Positions 1 through 6,410 of a DNA stretch of 6,481 nt are shown here, piece by piece. Both the position numbers and the translations under genes were made by a program. This stretch comes from Dictyoglomaceae bacterium (GTDB lineage: Bacteria; Dictyoglomota; Dictyoglomia; Dictyoglomales; Dictyoglomaceae): assembly GCA_028276205.1 (NCBI GenBank), contig JAPYWU010000085.1, positions 1 to 6,481 on the forward strand, in the 5' to 3' direction. The notes under the pieces are model-generated. The model did no database searches. It worked only from the letters and a program-made list of their open reading frames with translations, and was not told where the DNA came from. Numbering within the stretch: position 1 is the first letter of the stretch; each line of letters begins with the position of its first letter.

Positions 1-1114
1 ATATATGGGTAAATTTTTCTTCTAAACCAAAAAGTTGTACTGCTGCTGCAGTATCTCCTCCTCCCACAATACTTACACAATTTTTATTTTCTGCAATAGC
101 TTCCGCTACTTTCTTAGTTCCATTTGAAAAAGCAGGTATTTCAAATATTCCCATAGGACCATTCCATATAATTGTCTTTGCTTTCATTATTTCCTCTCTA
201 AATAGGTCTATAGTTTTTGGTCCAATATCTACTCCAATATCATCTTTGTCAAATTTATCCACATCTTTAACAGTAGTAGGAGCATCTTCCTTAATCTCTT
301 TAACAACTACAGCATCTACAGGCAGTACAAATTTTACTCCTTTTTCCTTTGCAAGACTCATTAAATCTTTTGCAAGATCAAGTTTATCTTCTTCCACAAT
401 AGATTTACCTATTTCATAACCCATTGCCTTAAGGAAGGTAAACATCATACCCCCACCAATTAATAAAACATCCACTTTATTCACAAGATTTTGGATTACA
501 CCAATTTTATCAGAAACCTTTGCTCCACCCAAAATACAAACAAAAGGTCTATCAGGATTCTCTAAGGCTTTGCCCATAATTTCAATCTCTTTTTTCATCA
601 ACAAACCAGCTACCCCAGGAATATAATTAGCAACACCTGCTGTTGATGCATGTGCTCTATGGGCAGTACCGAAGGCATCATTTACATATAAATCAGCAAG
701 TTTTGCTAATTTCTTAGCAAACTCAGGATCATTTGCTTCCTCTTCCTTATAAAATCTAATATTTTCTAAAAGAACCACATCTCCGGGATTCATGTTGGCA
801 ACTTCTTTTTCTACTTCTTCTCCTATACAATCATTTAATTTCTTAACAGGTTTGCCAAGTAATTCACTTAATCTTTTAGCGACGGGATCTAATCTTAAGT
901 CATCTTGAAAACCCTTTGGTCTTCCGAGGTGAGATACAAGAATAACTTTTGCTCCTTTTTCTATTAAATATTTAATTGTTGGTAAAGCTTCTCTTATTCT
1001 TCTATCATCAGTTATAACTCCATTTTTAATAGGCACATTAAAATCAACTCTTACAAGTACACGTTTTCCAATAAGCTCTTCATCCTTCAAATCTAAAATA
1101 GTTTTTTTTGGCAT
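1..1114 (-). CDS. pgk: Phosphoglycerate kinase, 3' end beyond the window
   Basis: This is the cytoplasmic glycolytic enzyme that interconverts 1,3-bisphosphoglycerate + ADP and 3-phosphoglycerate + ATP. I read 371 codons with no stop; the family is usually about 390-400 residues, so roughly 25 residues are missing, or more if the gene is fused to triosephosphate isomerase as in Thermotoga. Visible landmarks are VDFNVP (23-28) and SHLGRP (61-66) of the substrate site; the basic-patch arginines R38, R65, R120 and R153 (in HRAHAS); GGAKVSDK (196-203); and, on the nucleotide side, NGPMGIFE (318-325) and GGGDTAAA (351-358). The ATG at 1114 is preceded by a strong Shine-Dalgarno 7 nt away, and the protein starts MPKKTILDL as expected for the family. 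It lies 72 nt downstream of yvcK and has its own consensus promoter. No key residue is missing in the visible part. Confidence 0.98.
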   Translation of the reverse strand, partial: MPKKTILDLKDEELIGKRVLVRVDFNVPIKNGVITDDRRIREALPTIKYLIEKGAKVILVSHLGRPKGFQDDLRLDPVAKRLSELLGKPVKKLNDCIGEEVEKEVANMNPGDVVLLENIRFYKEEEANDPEFAKKLAKLADLYVNDAFGTAHRAHASTAGVANYIPGVAGLLMKKEIEIMGKALENPDRPFVCILGGAKVSDKIGVIQNLVNKVDVLLIGGGMMFTFLKAMGYEIGKSIVEEDKLDLAKDLMSLAKEKGVKFVLPVDAVVVKEIKEDAPTTVKDVDKFDKDDIGVDIGPKTIDLFREEIMKAKTIIWNGPMGIFEIPAFSNGTKKVAEAIAENKNCVSIVGGGDTAAAVQLFGLEEKFTHI

Positions 1115-1121
1115 TGAACAT

Positions 1122-1129
1122 CCTCCTTT
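1122..1129 (-). promoter_or_regulatory. Strong Shine-Dalgarno of pgk
   Basis: On the minus strand the sequence AAAGGAGG ends 7-8 nt before the pgk ATG, close to ideal spacing and a near-complete anti-16S match. It fixes the start codon: another ATG at 1121-1119 lies inside the site and is out of frame. Together with the promoter just upstream it predicts high expression. Confidence 0.85.
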
Positions 1130-1144
1130 CTTTATTAACTTTAT

Positions 1145-1172
1145 ATTATAGAATTTTACAATCTTTTGTCAA
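1145..1172 (-). promoter_or_regulatory. Consensus sigma-70 promoter of pgk
   Basis: Reading the minus strand, TTGACA (1172-1167) is followed after 16 nt by TATAAT (1150-1145). Both hexamers match the housekeeping sigma consensus exactly, with a spacer one base shorter than the 17-nt optimum. Transcription would begin near 1138, giving a leader of about 24 nt that consists almost only of the ribosome binding site. The -35 lies 14 nt past the yvcK stop codon. I see no operator-like inverted repeat around it. Confidence 0.85.
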
Positions 1173-1186
1173 TTTATAAAACTATT

Positions 1187-2161
1187 TTATTCTATAAAAT
1201 TTTTAACAATAAAATTGGAAACTTTATAAGGATCATGTCTAACTACATTTGTTTCAGAAATAAAATCACCAGAAATTATCTCAACATTTAAAGCTCTAAT
1301 GTTTTCTATGTCTGGATAAACAAAGTCAGCTCCACTTTCTTGATATTTTTTAAGTATATCATCCTTTGGCTTTTTATTATTTAAAATTATATAATGAAAA
1401 ATATTAAAACCAATATTCTCAATAATAGCCTTTAAATGATCAGAAGCTTTATATCCTGTAGTTTCTCCTGGCTGAGTCATAACATTACAAATATAGATAA
1501 TTTTAGCTTTATTTTTTATGTAAATATTTTTTAATGTCTCTTTTATTTCATCAAGAATAAGATTTGGAATTATACTTGTATATAAACTTCCAGGACCAAT
1601 AATTATAATATCAGATCTTTTTAATGCATAAACAGCTTCCGGAGTAGCAGATATTTTTTCCTCATCTCTTACTGGTATCAATTCAATCTTTTTAATTCTG
1701 CTTTTTTTATAATTTGAAATAGCTGTCTCTCCAATAATTTGAGTATTATCTTCAAATATAGCTTTTAACCTTACACGATTTAAAGTAGATGGTAATACCT
1801 TACCTCTTATTGCTAATACCTTGCTTGTCTCTTTTATACCCAACAAGAAATCACCTAAGATATCCGACATAGCAACTAAGAATAAGTTCCCAAAAGAATG
1901 CCCTTTTAATCCTCCCTCTTTAAATCTATACTGAAATAGTTTTGCCATCAATGATTCTTCATCTGCCAAAGCAACAAGACAATTACGGATATCACCTGGA
2001 GGTAAAACTCCCAGCTCTTCACTGAGTTTTCCTGAGCTCCCCCCATCATCACTAACAGTTACAATTGCACTTAAATTAAGAGGATAGTATTTCAATCCTC
2101 TTAATATATTAGATAAACCTGTTCCCCCACCAATAACTGTTACATTTTTTCTTTCCTTCAT
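1187..2161 (-). CDS. yvcK: YvcK/CofD-like gluconeogenesis and cell-shape factor
   Basis: This is a 324-residue Rossmann-like protein of the YvcK branch of the CofD superfamily (B. subtilis YvcK is close to this length). Family signatures are present in order: GGGTGL (11-16), SDDGGSSG (37-44), PPGDIRN (54-60), GHSFGNL (87-93), GPGSLYTSIIPNL (189-201), CNVMTQPGET (225-234) and RHDP near the C-terminus (308-311). In B. subtilis YvcK binds UDP-sugars, is needed for growth on gluconeogenic substrates, and helps localise PBP1 and keep cell shape. The same role here is inference. It is cytoplasmic, with no signal or membrane segment. The ATG overlaps the rapZ TGA (ATGA, 4 nt) and has only a weak ribosome site, so translation is probably coupled to rapZ. 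whiA, which commonly follows yvcK in Firmicutes, is absent; pgk comes next. Confidence 0.95.
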   Translation of the reverse strand: MKERKNVTVIGGGTGLSNILRGLKYYPLNLSAIVTVSDDGGSSGKLSEELGVLPPGDIRNCLVALADEESLMAKLFQYRFKEGGLKGHSFGNLFLVAMSDILGDFLLGIKETSKVLAIRGKVLPSTLNRVRLKAIFEDNTQIIGETAISNYKKSRIKKIELIPVRDEEKISATPEAVYALKRSDIIIIGPGSLYTSIIPNLILDEIKETLKNIYIKNKAKIIYICNVMTQPGETTGYKASDHLKAIIENIGFNIFHYIILNNKKPKDDILKKYQESGADFVYPDIENIRALNVEIISGDFISETNVVRHDPYKVSNFIVKNFIE

Positions 2162-3051
2162 GTTTTTATATCTTTATCTATATCTCTATGGAAAATTTTC
2201 ACATTATATTTTTCTGATAAATAATTTCCTATTTCATTTGCTATAACTACTGCTCTATGCCTTCCACCTGTACATCCTATTGCAATGTTGAGATTTGTCC
2301 TTCCCTCCTCTTGATAAAGGGGAATTAAAAAATCTAAAAGTTCTTTCAAATAGTCTAAAAATTCTTTTGCTTCTTTTGTTTCTAACACGTAATTTCTTAC
2401 CCTTTCATCTTCACCAGACAAAGGTCTTAGCTCTAAAATGTAAAATGGATTGGGTAAAAATCTCACATCAAAAACAAGGTGAGCATCTATAGGTACACCA
2501 TATTTAAAACCAAAAGAAGTAATTTCCACCATGAATCTTAATCTAACATTAGAAATATCTTTGGATACAATTTCAAGTATCTTATCTTTAAGATTTTTAG
2601 TACTCATACCAGAAGTATCAATTATATAAGTTGCCATTTCTTTTATTTCTGATAATCTTTGTCTTTCCAACTTTATACTTTCAAGAATCCCTCTTCCTTC
2701 TTTATCCAAAGGATGCCTACGTCGGGTTTCATTATACCTTCTTACTATAACCTCATCATCAGCTTCTAAAAACAAAATTTCATAATATATATTTAATTTT
2801 TTAATATTATCTATCATTTCTCTAAAATCTTCTAAGAAATTTTCACTTCTTATATCTATAACTAAGGCAACTCTTGATATTTTACCATCAGTGGAAAAAC
2901 AAAGCTCTATAAGGGTAGGAACAAGTTTTGGGGGTATATTATCTACACAGAAAAACCCCAAATCCTCTAAGATACGCAATGTTTGTGACTTTCCTCCACC
3001 TGAAAGTCCTGTAATAATGTAAAGACTAAAATTCTCTGTTTTTGCCTTCAT
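2158..3051 (-). CDS. rapZ: RapZ/YvcJ-family nucleotide-binding protein
   Basis: This 297-residue cytoplasmic P-loop protein has the usual two-part RapZ layout. The N-terminal part carries Walker A GLSGGGKS (15-22), FCVDNIPP (34-41) and the Walker-B-like VIDIRS (64-69). The C-terminal part carries GFKYG (181-185), DVRFLPNP (195-202), GCTGGRHRAV (259-268) and a terminal HRD (288-290). B. subtilis YvcJ hydrolyses nucleotides. E. coli RapZ uses its C-terminal domain to bind sRNAs GlmY/GlmZ and thereby controls glucosamine-6-phosphate synthase. Those sRNAs are enterobacterial, so the RNA partner here is unknown and the function is inferred from the family. The ATG at 3051 has a modest ribosome site (GGGAAGG about 10 nt upstream). 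It is the first gene of a rapZ-yvcK unit and is divergent from the PBP gene, 71 nt away. Confidence 0.95.
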   Translation of the reverse strand: MKAKTENFSLYIITGLSGGGKSQTLRILEDLGFFCVDNIPPKLVPTLIELCFSTDGKISRVALVIDIRSENFLEDFREMIDNIKKLNIYYEILFLEADDEVIVRRYNETRRRHPLDKEGRGILESIKLERQRLSEIKEMATYIIDTSGMSTKNLKDKILEIVSKDISNVRLRFMVEITSFGFKYGVPIDAHLVFDVRFLPNPFYILELRPLSGEDERVRNYVLETKEAKEFLDYLKELLDFLIPLYQEEGRTNLNIAIGCTGGRHRAVVIANEIGNYLSEKYNVKIFHRDIDKDIKT

Positions 3052-3052
3052 A

Positions 3053-3082
3053 TTGTTAAAACCTTCCCTGATTTTATATAAT
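3053..3082 (+). promoter_or_regulatory. Putative promoter of the PBP gene
   Basis: TTGTTA (3053-3058) is followed after 18 nt by a perfect TATAAT (3077-3082). Transcription would start near 3089, giving a leader of about 34 nt before the PBP start codon. The -10 is strong, while the -35 matches the consensus at 4 of 6 positions. In an AT-rich intergenic region chance matches are possible. It overlaps the predicted rapZ start region on the other strand. Confidence 0.6.
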
Positions 3083-3084
3083 AC

Positions 3085-3113
3085 ATAATACCATATATTT
3101 TAAGGAGGCACAA
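3085..3113 (-). promoter_or_regulatory. Putative promoter of rapZ-yvcK
   Basis: Reading the minus strand, TTGTGC (3113-3108) is followed after 17 nt by TATTAT (3090-3085), which gives a predicted start near 3078. Each hexamer is an imperfect match. Support comes mainly from position, since rapZ is first in its transcription unit and only 71 nt separate it from the divergent PBP gene. Its -35 overlaps the distal Shine-Dalgarno-like motif of the PBP gene. Confidence 0.4.
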
Positions 3114-3118
3114 AGAGG
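3102..3118 (+). promoter_or_regulatory. Double Shine-Dalgarno-like region of the PBP gene
   Basis: Two purine-rich motifs precede the ATG at 3123: AAGGAGG (3102-3108), the better match but 14 nt away, and GAGG (3115-3118), weaker but only 4 nt away. No ATG, GTG or TTG lies between them and the chosen start, so the start is unaffected. Which motif the ribosome uses cannot be told from sequence. Confidence 0.6.
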
Positions 3119-3122
3119 AAAA

Positions 3123-5036
3123 ATGACTAAAAATTACATAGAAGAAGTCACATTAAAAAAGGAAAAACGATGGAAAAAAAGCCTTTTATATATATTAATC
3201 ACTATTATTAGTTTAATATTACTTTTAGCTTTATCCTTAGCAGTGTATGTTTTTTTAGTGATAAGAGAAGTACCCCCTATTGATAAATGGATGGAAATAA
3301 AACCAAGTCAAACTACTATAATATATTCTTCTGATAATAAAATACTTGGAAAAATATATAAGGAAAATAGAATTTATGTACCTCTATACAAAATTTCTCC
3401 ATATTTACAACAAGCTGTAGTAGCCTCTGAAGATAAGGAATTTTATAATCATAGTGGTGTAAGTTTGAGAGGGCTTATAAGAGCAACCCTTATTGATTTA
3501 TTCCATTTAGAAAAAAAACAAGGTGGAAGCACTATAACTCAACAGTTAGCTGAATTATTATTTTTAAGTCCAGAAAGAACGATAAAGAAAAAGATAAAGA
3601 AAATATATATAGCTTTACAGCTTGAAAAATATTTTACAAAACAACAAATATTAGAGATGTATTTAAACCTTATCTATTGGGGTCATGGGGTTTATGGGGC
3701 AGAAGCTGCTGCTCAATTTTATTTTGGTAAAAGTGCCATAGATTTAAATATACCTGAATCAGCACTTCTTGCAGGAATGATTCCCGCACCTGAGATTAAT
3801 TCTCCATATAGAAATCCAGATTTAGCATTAAAGTTAAGAAATATTGTAATAGAGAAAATGTATAATCTTGGATATATATCAGAAGAAGACTATAAAAAAG
3901 CTATAAAAGCACCTCTTGGCATTGTAAAAAGAAATAATCCAAATTCTGGTTATTTAGCACCTTATTTTTTTGATTTTGTATTGAAAGACCTAATAAAAAA
4001 ATTTGGAAAAGATATGGTATATGAAGGCGGACTTAAAGTCTATACAACCATAGACACAAAAATGCAAGATATGGCTGAAAAGGCCCTTTTAAAAATAATA
4101 AATGAATATGGAAAAAAATATAATGTAAACCAAGGAGCTTTGCTTTGCTTAGATCCCAATACAGGATATATCAAAGCGTGGGTAGGTGGATTAGATTATA
4201 GTAAAAGTCAATTTGATAGGGTCTCTATGGCTGTAAGACAACCTGGGTCTGCATTTAAACCATTCGTGTATCTAACAGCTCTTCAAAAAGGTTTTAAACC
4301 ATGGGATTTAATTGAAGAAAAAGAAGTAACTTATACTTTTAATAAAAAGGAATGGAAACCCAAAAACTATGATGGAAAATTACATGGTACCGTTACACTT
4401 CAGGAAGCCTTAGAAAATTCATATAACATAGCAACCATACTTTTGTTGGAAGAAATAGGTGTTGGTGATGTAATTAAAAACGCCAGAAAACTTGGAATAG
4501 AGAGTACTTTAGAACCAAGCTTAGCTCTTGCTCTTGGCACTTCTGGTGTAACTTTATATGAAATGGTAAGAGCATATTCTGGTTTTGCAAATGGAGGAAA
4601 CAGGATTACTCCCATAGCTATCTTAAGAGTAGAAGATAGTAAAGGAAATATATTATATAATGCAATTCCTGAAATCACACCTGTCATAGAAAGAGATGTA
4701 ATATCAACTCTTGTTAAAATGATGAAACGAGTAATAACAAATGGAACTGGAAAAAGAGCAAATATTGGGAGACCTGCAGCAGGAAAAACAGGAACAACTG
4801 ATGATTATAGAGATGCCTGGTTTATAGGTTTTACACCAGATCTTTGTACTGGAATTTGGATGGGTAATGATGATTACACTCCTACAAATAAAGTACCTGG
4901 TGGTTTACTCCCAGCTATGGCATGGAAAGAATTTATGAGTAATGCTCTTAAAGATATTCCTCCAAGAGAGTTTGATTTCTTAATAGAATATTCTGCACCT
5001 GCTACAGAAACCTCTACTCAAACAAATACGCAATAA
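3123..5036 (+). CDS. Class A penicillin-binding protein (PBP1A family), GT51 motif 3 altered
   Basis: This 637-residue bifunctional peptidoglycan synthase (mrcA/ponA-like) should polymerise lipid II and cross-link stem peptides outside the membrane. A short basic cytoplasmic tail is followed by one membrane anchor (about 20-47). The GT51 domain (about 70-245) has motif 1 EDxxFxxHxG with catalytic E103, motif 2 GGSTITQQ (134-141) and ILEMYLN (176-182). Motif 3, normally RKxxE, reads KKIKK (156-160), so the second conserved glutamate is K160. The transpeptidase domain has SxxK at S376-K379, SYN at 433-435 and KTGT at 555-558, all intact. The C-terminus is a short Thr/Ser/Gln-rich tail (about 625-637), with no recognisable extra domain. 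The gene is divergent from rapZ-yvcK and converges on hisIE with a 7-nt gap. The family call is secure. Glycosyltransferase activity is uncertain because of K160. Confidence 0.96.
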   Translation: MTKNYIEEVTLKKEKRWKKSLLYILITIISLILLLALSLAVYVFLVIREVPPIDKWMEIKPSQTTIIYSSDNKILGKIYKENRIYVPLYKISPYLQQAVVASEDKEFYNHSGVSLRGLIRATLIDLFHLEKKQGGSTITQQLAELLFLSPERTIKKKIKKIYIALQLEKYFTKQQILEMYLNLIYWGHGVYGAEAAAQFYFGKSAIDLNIPESALLAGMIPAPEINSPYRNPDLALKLRNIVIEKMYNLGYISEEDYKKAIKAPLGIVKRNNPNSGYLAPYFFDFVLKDLIKKFGKDMVYEGGLKVYTTIDTKMQDMAEKALLKIINEYGKKYNVNQGALLCLDPNTGYIKAWVGGLDYSKSQFDRVSMAVRQPGSAFKPFVYLTALQKGFKPWDLIEEKEVTYTFNKKEWKPKNYDGKLHGTVTLQEALENSYNIATILLLEEIGVGDVIKNARKLGIESTLEPSLALALGTSGVTLYEMVRAYSGFANGGNRITPIAILRVEDSKGNILYNAIPEITPVIERDVISTLVKMMKRVITNGTGKRANIGRPAAGKTGTTDDYRDAWFIGFTPDLCTGIWMGNDDYTPTNKVPGGLLPAMAWKEFMSNALKDIPPREFDFLIEYSAPATETSTQTNTQ

Positions 5037-5043
5037 AACCAAC

Positions 5044-5658
5044 TTAACCTTTATGCCTTCTAATTAATTCCTGAATAACATCCTTCAATTCTATATTCTC
5101 TTCCACAAAAGCTACCATAAGATGAAATAAGAGATCAGCACTTTCATAAATAAAATCATTTCTGTCATTTTTCATCCCTGCTATTATAGTCTCAATTGCC
5201 TCTTCTCCTAATTTCTGAAGTATTCTATCTTTTCCTTCCTTAAACAATTTTGCAGAATAAGATTCTTCTGGAAGTTTTTCCTTTCTCTCTCTCAAAAATT
5301 TCTCAAGATAAAAAAGAAAACTTTCTCCTGAATCTTTTGCTCTATAAAAACAAGAAAAATTACCAGTATGACAAGCCACCCCTATTTGTTCTACTAATAA
5401 AAGAATAGTATCCTTATCACAATCAACTGCTATATCTTTAACCTTCTGAAAATGTCCTGAAGTCTCCCCTTTATGCCAGAGAGCATTTCTACTTCTGCTA
5501 AAATACCATGCTTCACCTGTCTCAATTGTTCTTCTTAAAGCTTCTTCATTCATATATGCCAACATCAAAACTCTCCCTGTTTTGTAATCTTGTACAACAA
5601 CTGGTATCAATCCCTTCTCATCATATTTTAAATCTTTAATAAGCTCTTCTATATTCAT
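5044..5658 (-). CDS. hisIE: Bifunctional PR-AMP cyclohydrolase / PR-ATP pyrophosphatase
   Basis: This 204-residue HisI-HisE fusion catalyses histidine steps 2 and 3: pyrophosphate removal from phosphoribosyl-ATP (HisE part), then ring opening of phosphoribosyl-AMP (HisI part). The HisI domain (about 1-108) shows YFSRSRNALWHKGETSG (53-68), the metal-binding DCDKD (D79, D81, D83), and C80, C96 and C103, matching the zinc cysteines of characterised PR-AMP cyclohydrolases. The HisE domain (about 115-204) is a MazG-like helical fold with KLGEEAIE (149-156) and ESADLLFHLMV (172-182). Both domains look complete. The ATG overlaps the hisF TGA by 4 nt (ATGA), so translation is probably coupled. It is the last gene of the his unit; the convergent PBP gene ends 7 nt from its stop. 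Confidence 0.97.
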   Translation of the reverse strand: MNIEELIKDLKYDEKGLIPVVVQDYKTGRVLMLAYMNEEALRRTIETGEAWYFSRSRNALWHKGETSGHFQKVKDIAVDCDKDTILLLVEQIGVACHTGNFSCFYRAKDSGESFLFYLEKFLRERKEKLPEESYSAKLFKEGKDRILQKLGEEAIETIIAGMKNDRNDFIYESADLLFHLMVAFVEENIELKDVIQELIRRHKG

Positions 5659-6410
5659 AATCTAATCCATATGCCCCTTTCTTTTAAGTATTCTTTGACT
5701 TCCCTAATACTATAAGTTCCAAAATGAAATATAGAAGCGGCAAGTACCGCATCAACTCCAATATAAAGGGCTTTATATAAATCCTCCAAATTACCTGCAC
5801 CACCTGAAGCAATAAGAGGAAGATTACAGTAATTCAAAGCTAATTCTAAAAGCTCCAAATCGTACCCTGCCTGATGCCCATCTGCATCAATACTTGTTAA
5901 AAGAATTTCACCAGCTCCCCTTTTCTCTACTTCCTGTATCCAATCCTTAAAATCAATACCTGTTGGCTCTTTACCACCTTTAATATAAACTTCCCATTCT
6001 TTATTATTTCTTCTCTTTACATCTATAGCTACAACCAAACATTGACTTCCAAATTCTTCTACTATTTTATTTATAAGATCTGGATTTTTGACAGCGGAAG
6101 TATTAATAGAAACTTTGTCAGCTCCAGCCTTAAGAAGGTTTCTCACATCTTCTATATCTCTTATACCTCCTCCTACTGTTAAAGGAACAAAAAGTTCTTC
6201 TGCTACTTCAGAGACTACATCAATAAAAGTTTTCCTATTTTCTTCACTGGCTGTTATATCTAATAAAACCAATTCATCTGCACCTTCTCTCTCATATCTA
6301 TGAGCAAACTCCTTAGCATTTCCTACAACTTTAATATTTCTAAAACTTGTGCCCTTAACAACTTGTTTTCCAATGGTATCTAAACATGGGATTATTCTCT
6401 TAGCGAGCAT
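5655..6410 (-). CDS. hisF: Imidazole glycerol phosphate synthase cyclase subunit
   Basis: This 251-residue (beta/alpha)8-barrel is the synthase half of the HisF-HisH complex. It turns PRFAR plus HisH-derived ammonia into imidazole glycerol phosphate and AICAR, which feeds purine synthesis. The general acid/base pair D11 (in PCLD) and D130 (in VAIDVKR) is present, as are the ammonia-gate residues R5, E46, K99 and E168 (T. maritima R5, E46, K99, E167) and the phosphate-binding glycine motifs VGGGI (79-83) and ASGGAG (201-206). Two loops differ from the usual family text: KQVVKG (15-20) in place of GRVVKG, and DADGHQAGYD (175-184) in place of DRDGTKxGYD. The start overlaps the end of hisA by 11 nt. 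A GGGAGGAGG stretch within hisA lies about 15 nt upstream, rather far for a ribosome site. HisH is not in the window. Confidence 0.97.
   Translation of the reverse strand: MLAKRIIPCLDTIGKQVVKGTSFRNIKVVGNAKEFAHRYEREGADELVLLDITASEENRKTFIDVVSEVAEELFVPLTVGGGIRDIEDVRNLLKAGADKVSINTSAVKNPDLINKIVEEFGSQCLVVAIDVKRRNNKEWEVYIKGGKEPTGIDFKDWIQEVEKRGAGEILLTSIDADGHQAGYDLELLELALNYCNLPLIASGGAGNLEDLYKALYIGVDAVLAASIFHFGTYSIREVKEYLKERGIWIRL

Noticed and set aside
1..60. A Pgk-TIM fusion of the Thermotoga type
   Set aside because: The window ends about 25 residues before the normal Pgk C-terminus, so neither fusion nor a separate tpiA can be seen. Not claimed.
1171..1201. AT-only imperfect inverted repeat (arms about 1171-1178 and 1193-1201) at the yvcK stop, considered as a terminator
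   Set aside because: The stem is purely A/T, one arm has a bulge, the loop is about 14 nt, and no T-run follows. It would be unstable and is expected by chance at this composition.
2295..2492. Plus-strand open frame of 65 codons inside rapZ
   Set aside because: It lies antisense within a well-conserved gene, has no ribosome site and resembles no family. It is a shadow frame.
3588..3602. Explaining the missing GT51 glutamate by a frameshift or alignment slip
   Set aside because: The frame is continuous through conserved motifs on both sides, and the flanking residues align without gaps. Single-base sequencing error remains possible and is listed as a check in the finding.
4400..4687. Minus-strand open frame of 95 codons inside the PBP transpeptidase region
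   Set aside because: It is antisense to the SYN region of the PBP and shows no recognisable domain. The frame is open only because of the coding strand's composition.
6088..6303. Plus-strand open frame of 71 codons inside hisF
   Set aside because: It is antisense to conserved HisF strands, with Ser/Thr-rich nonsense composition typical of a shadow frame.
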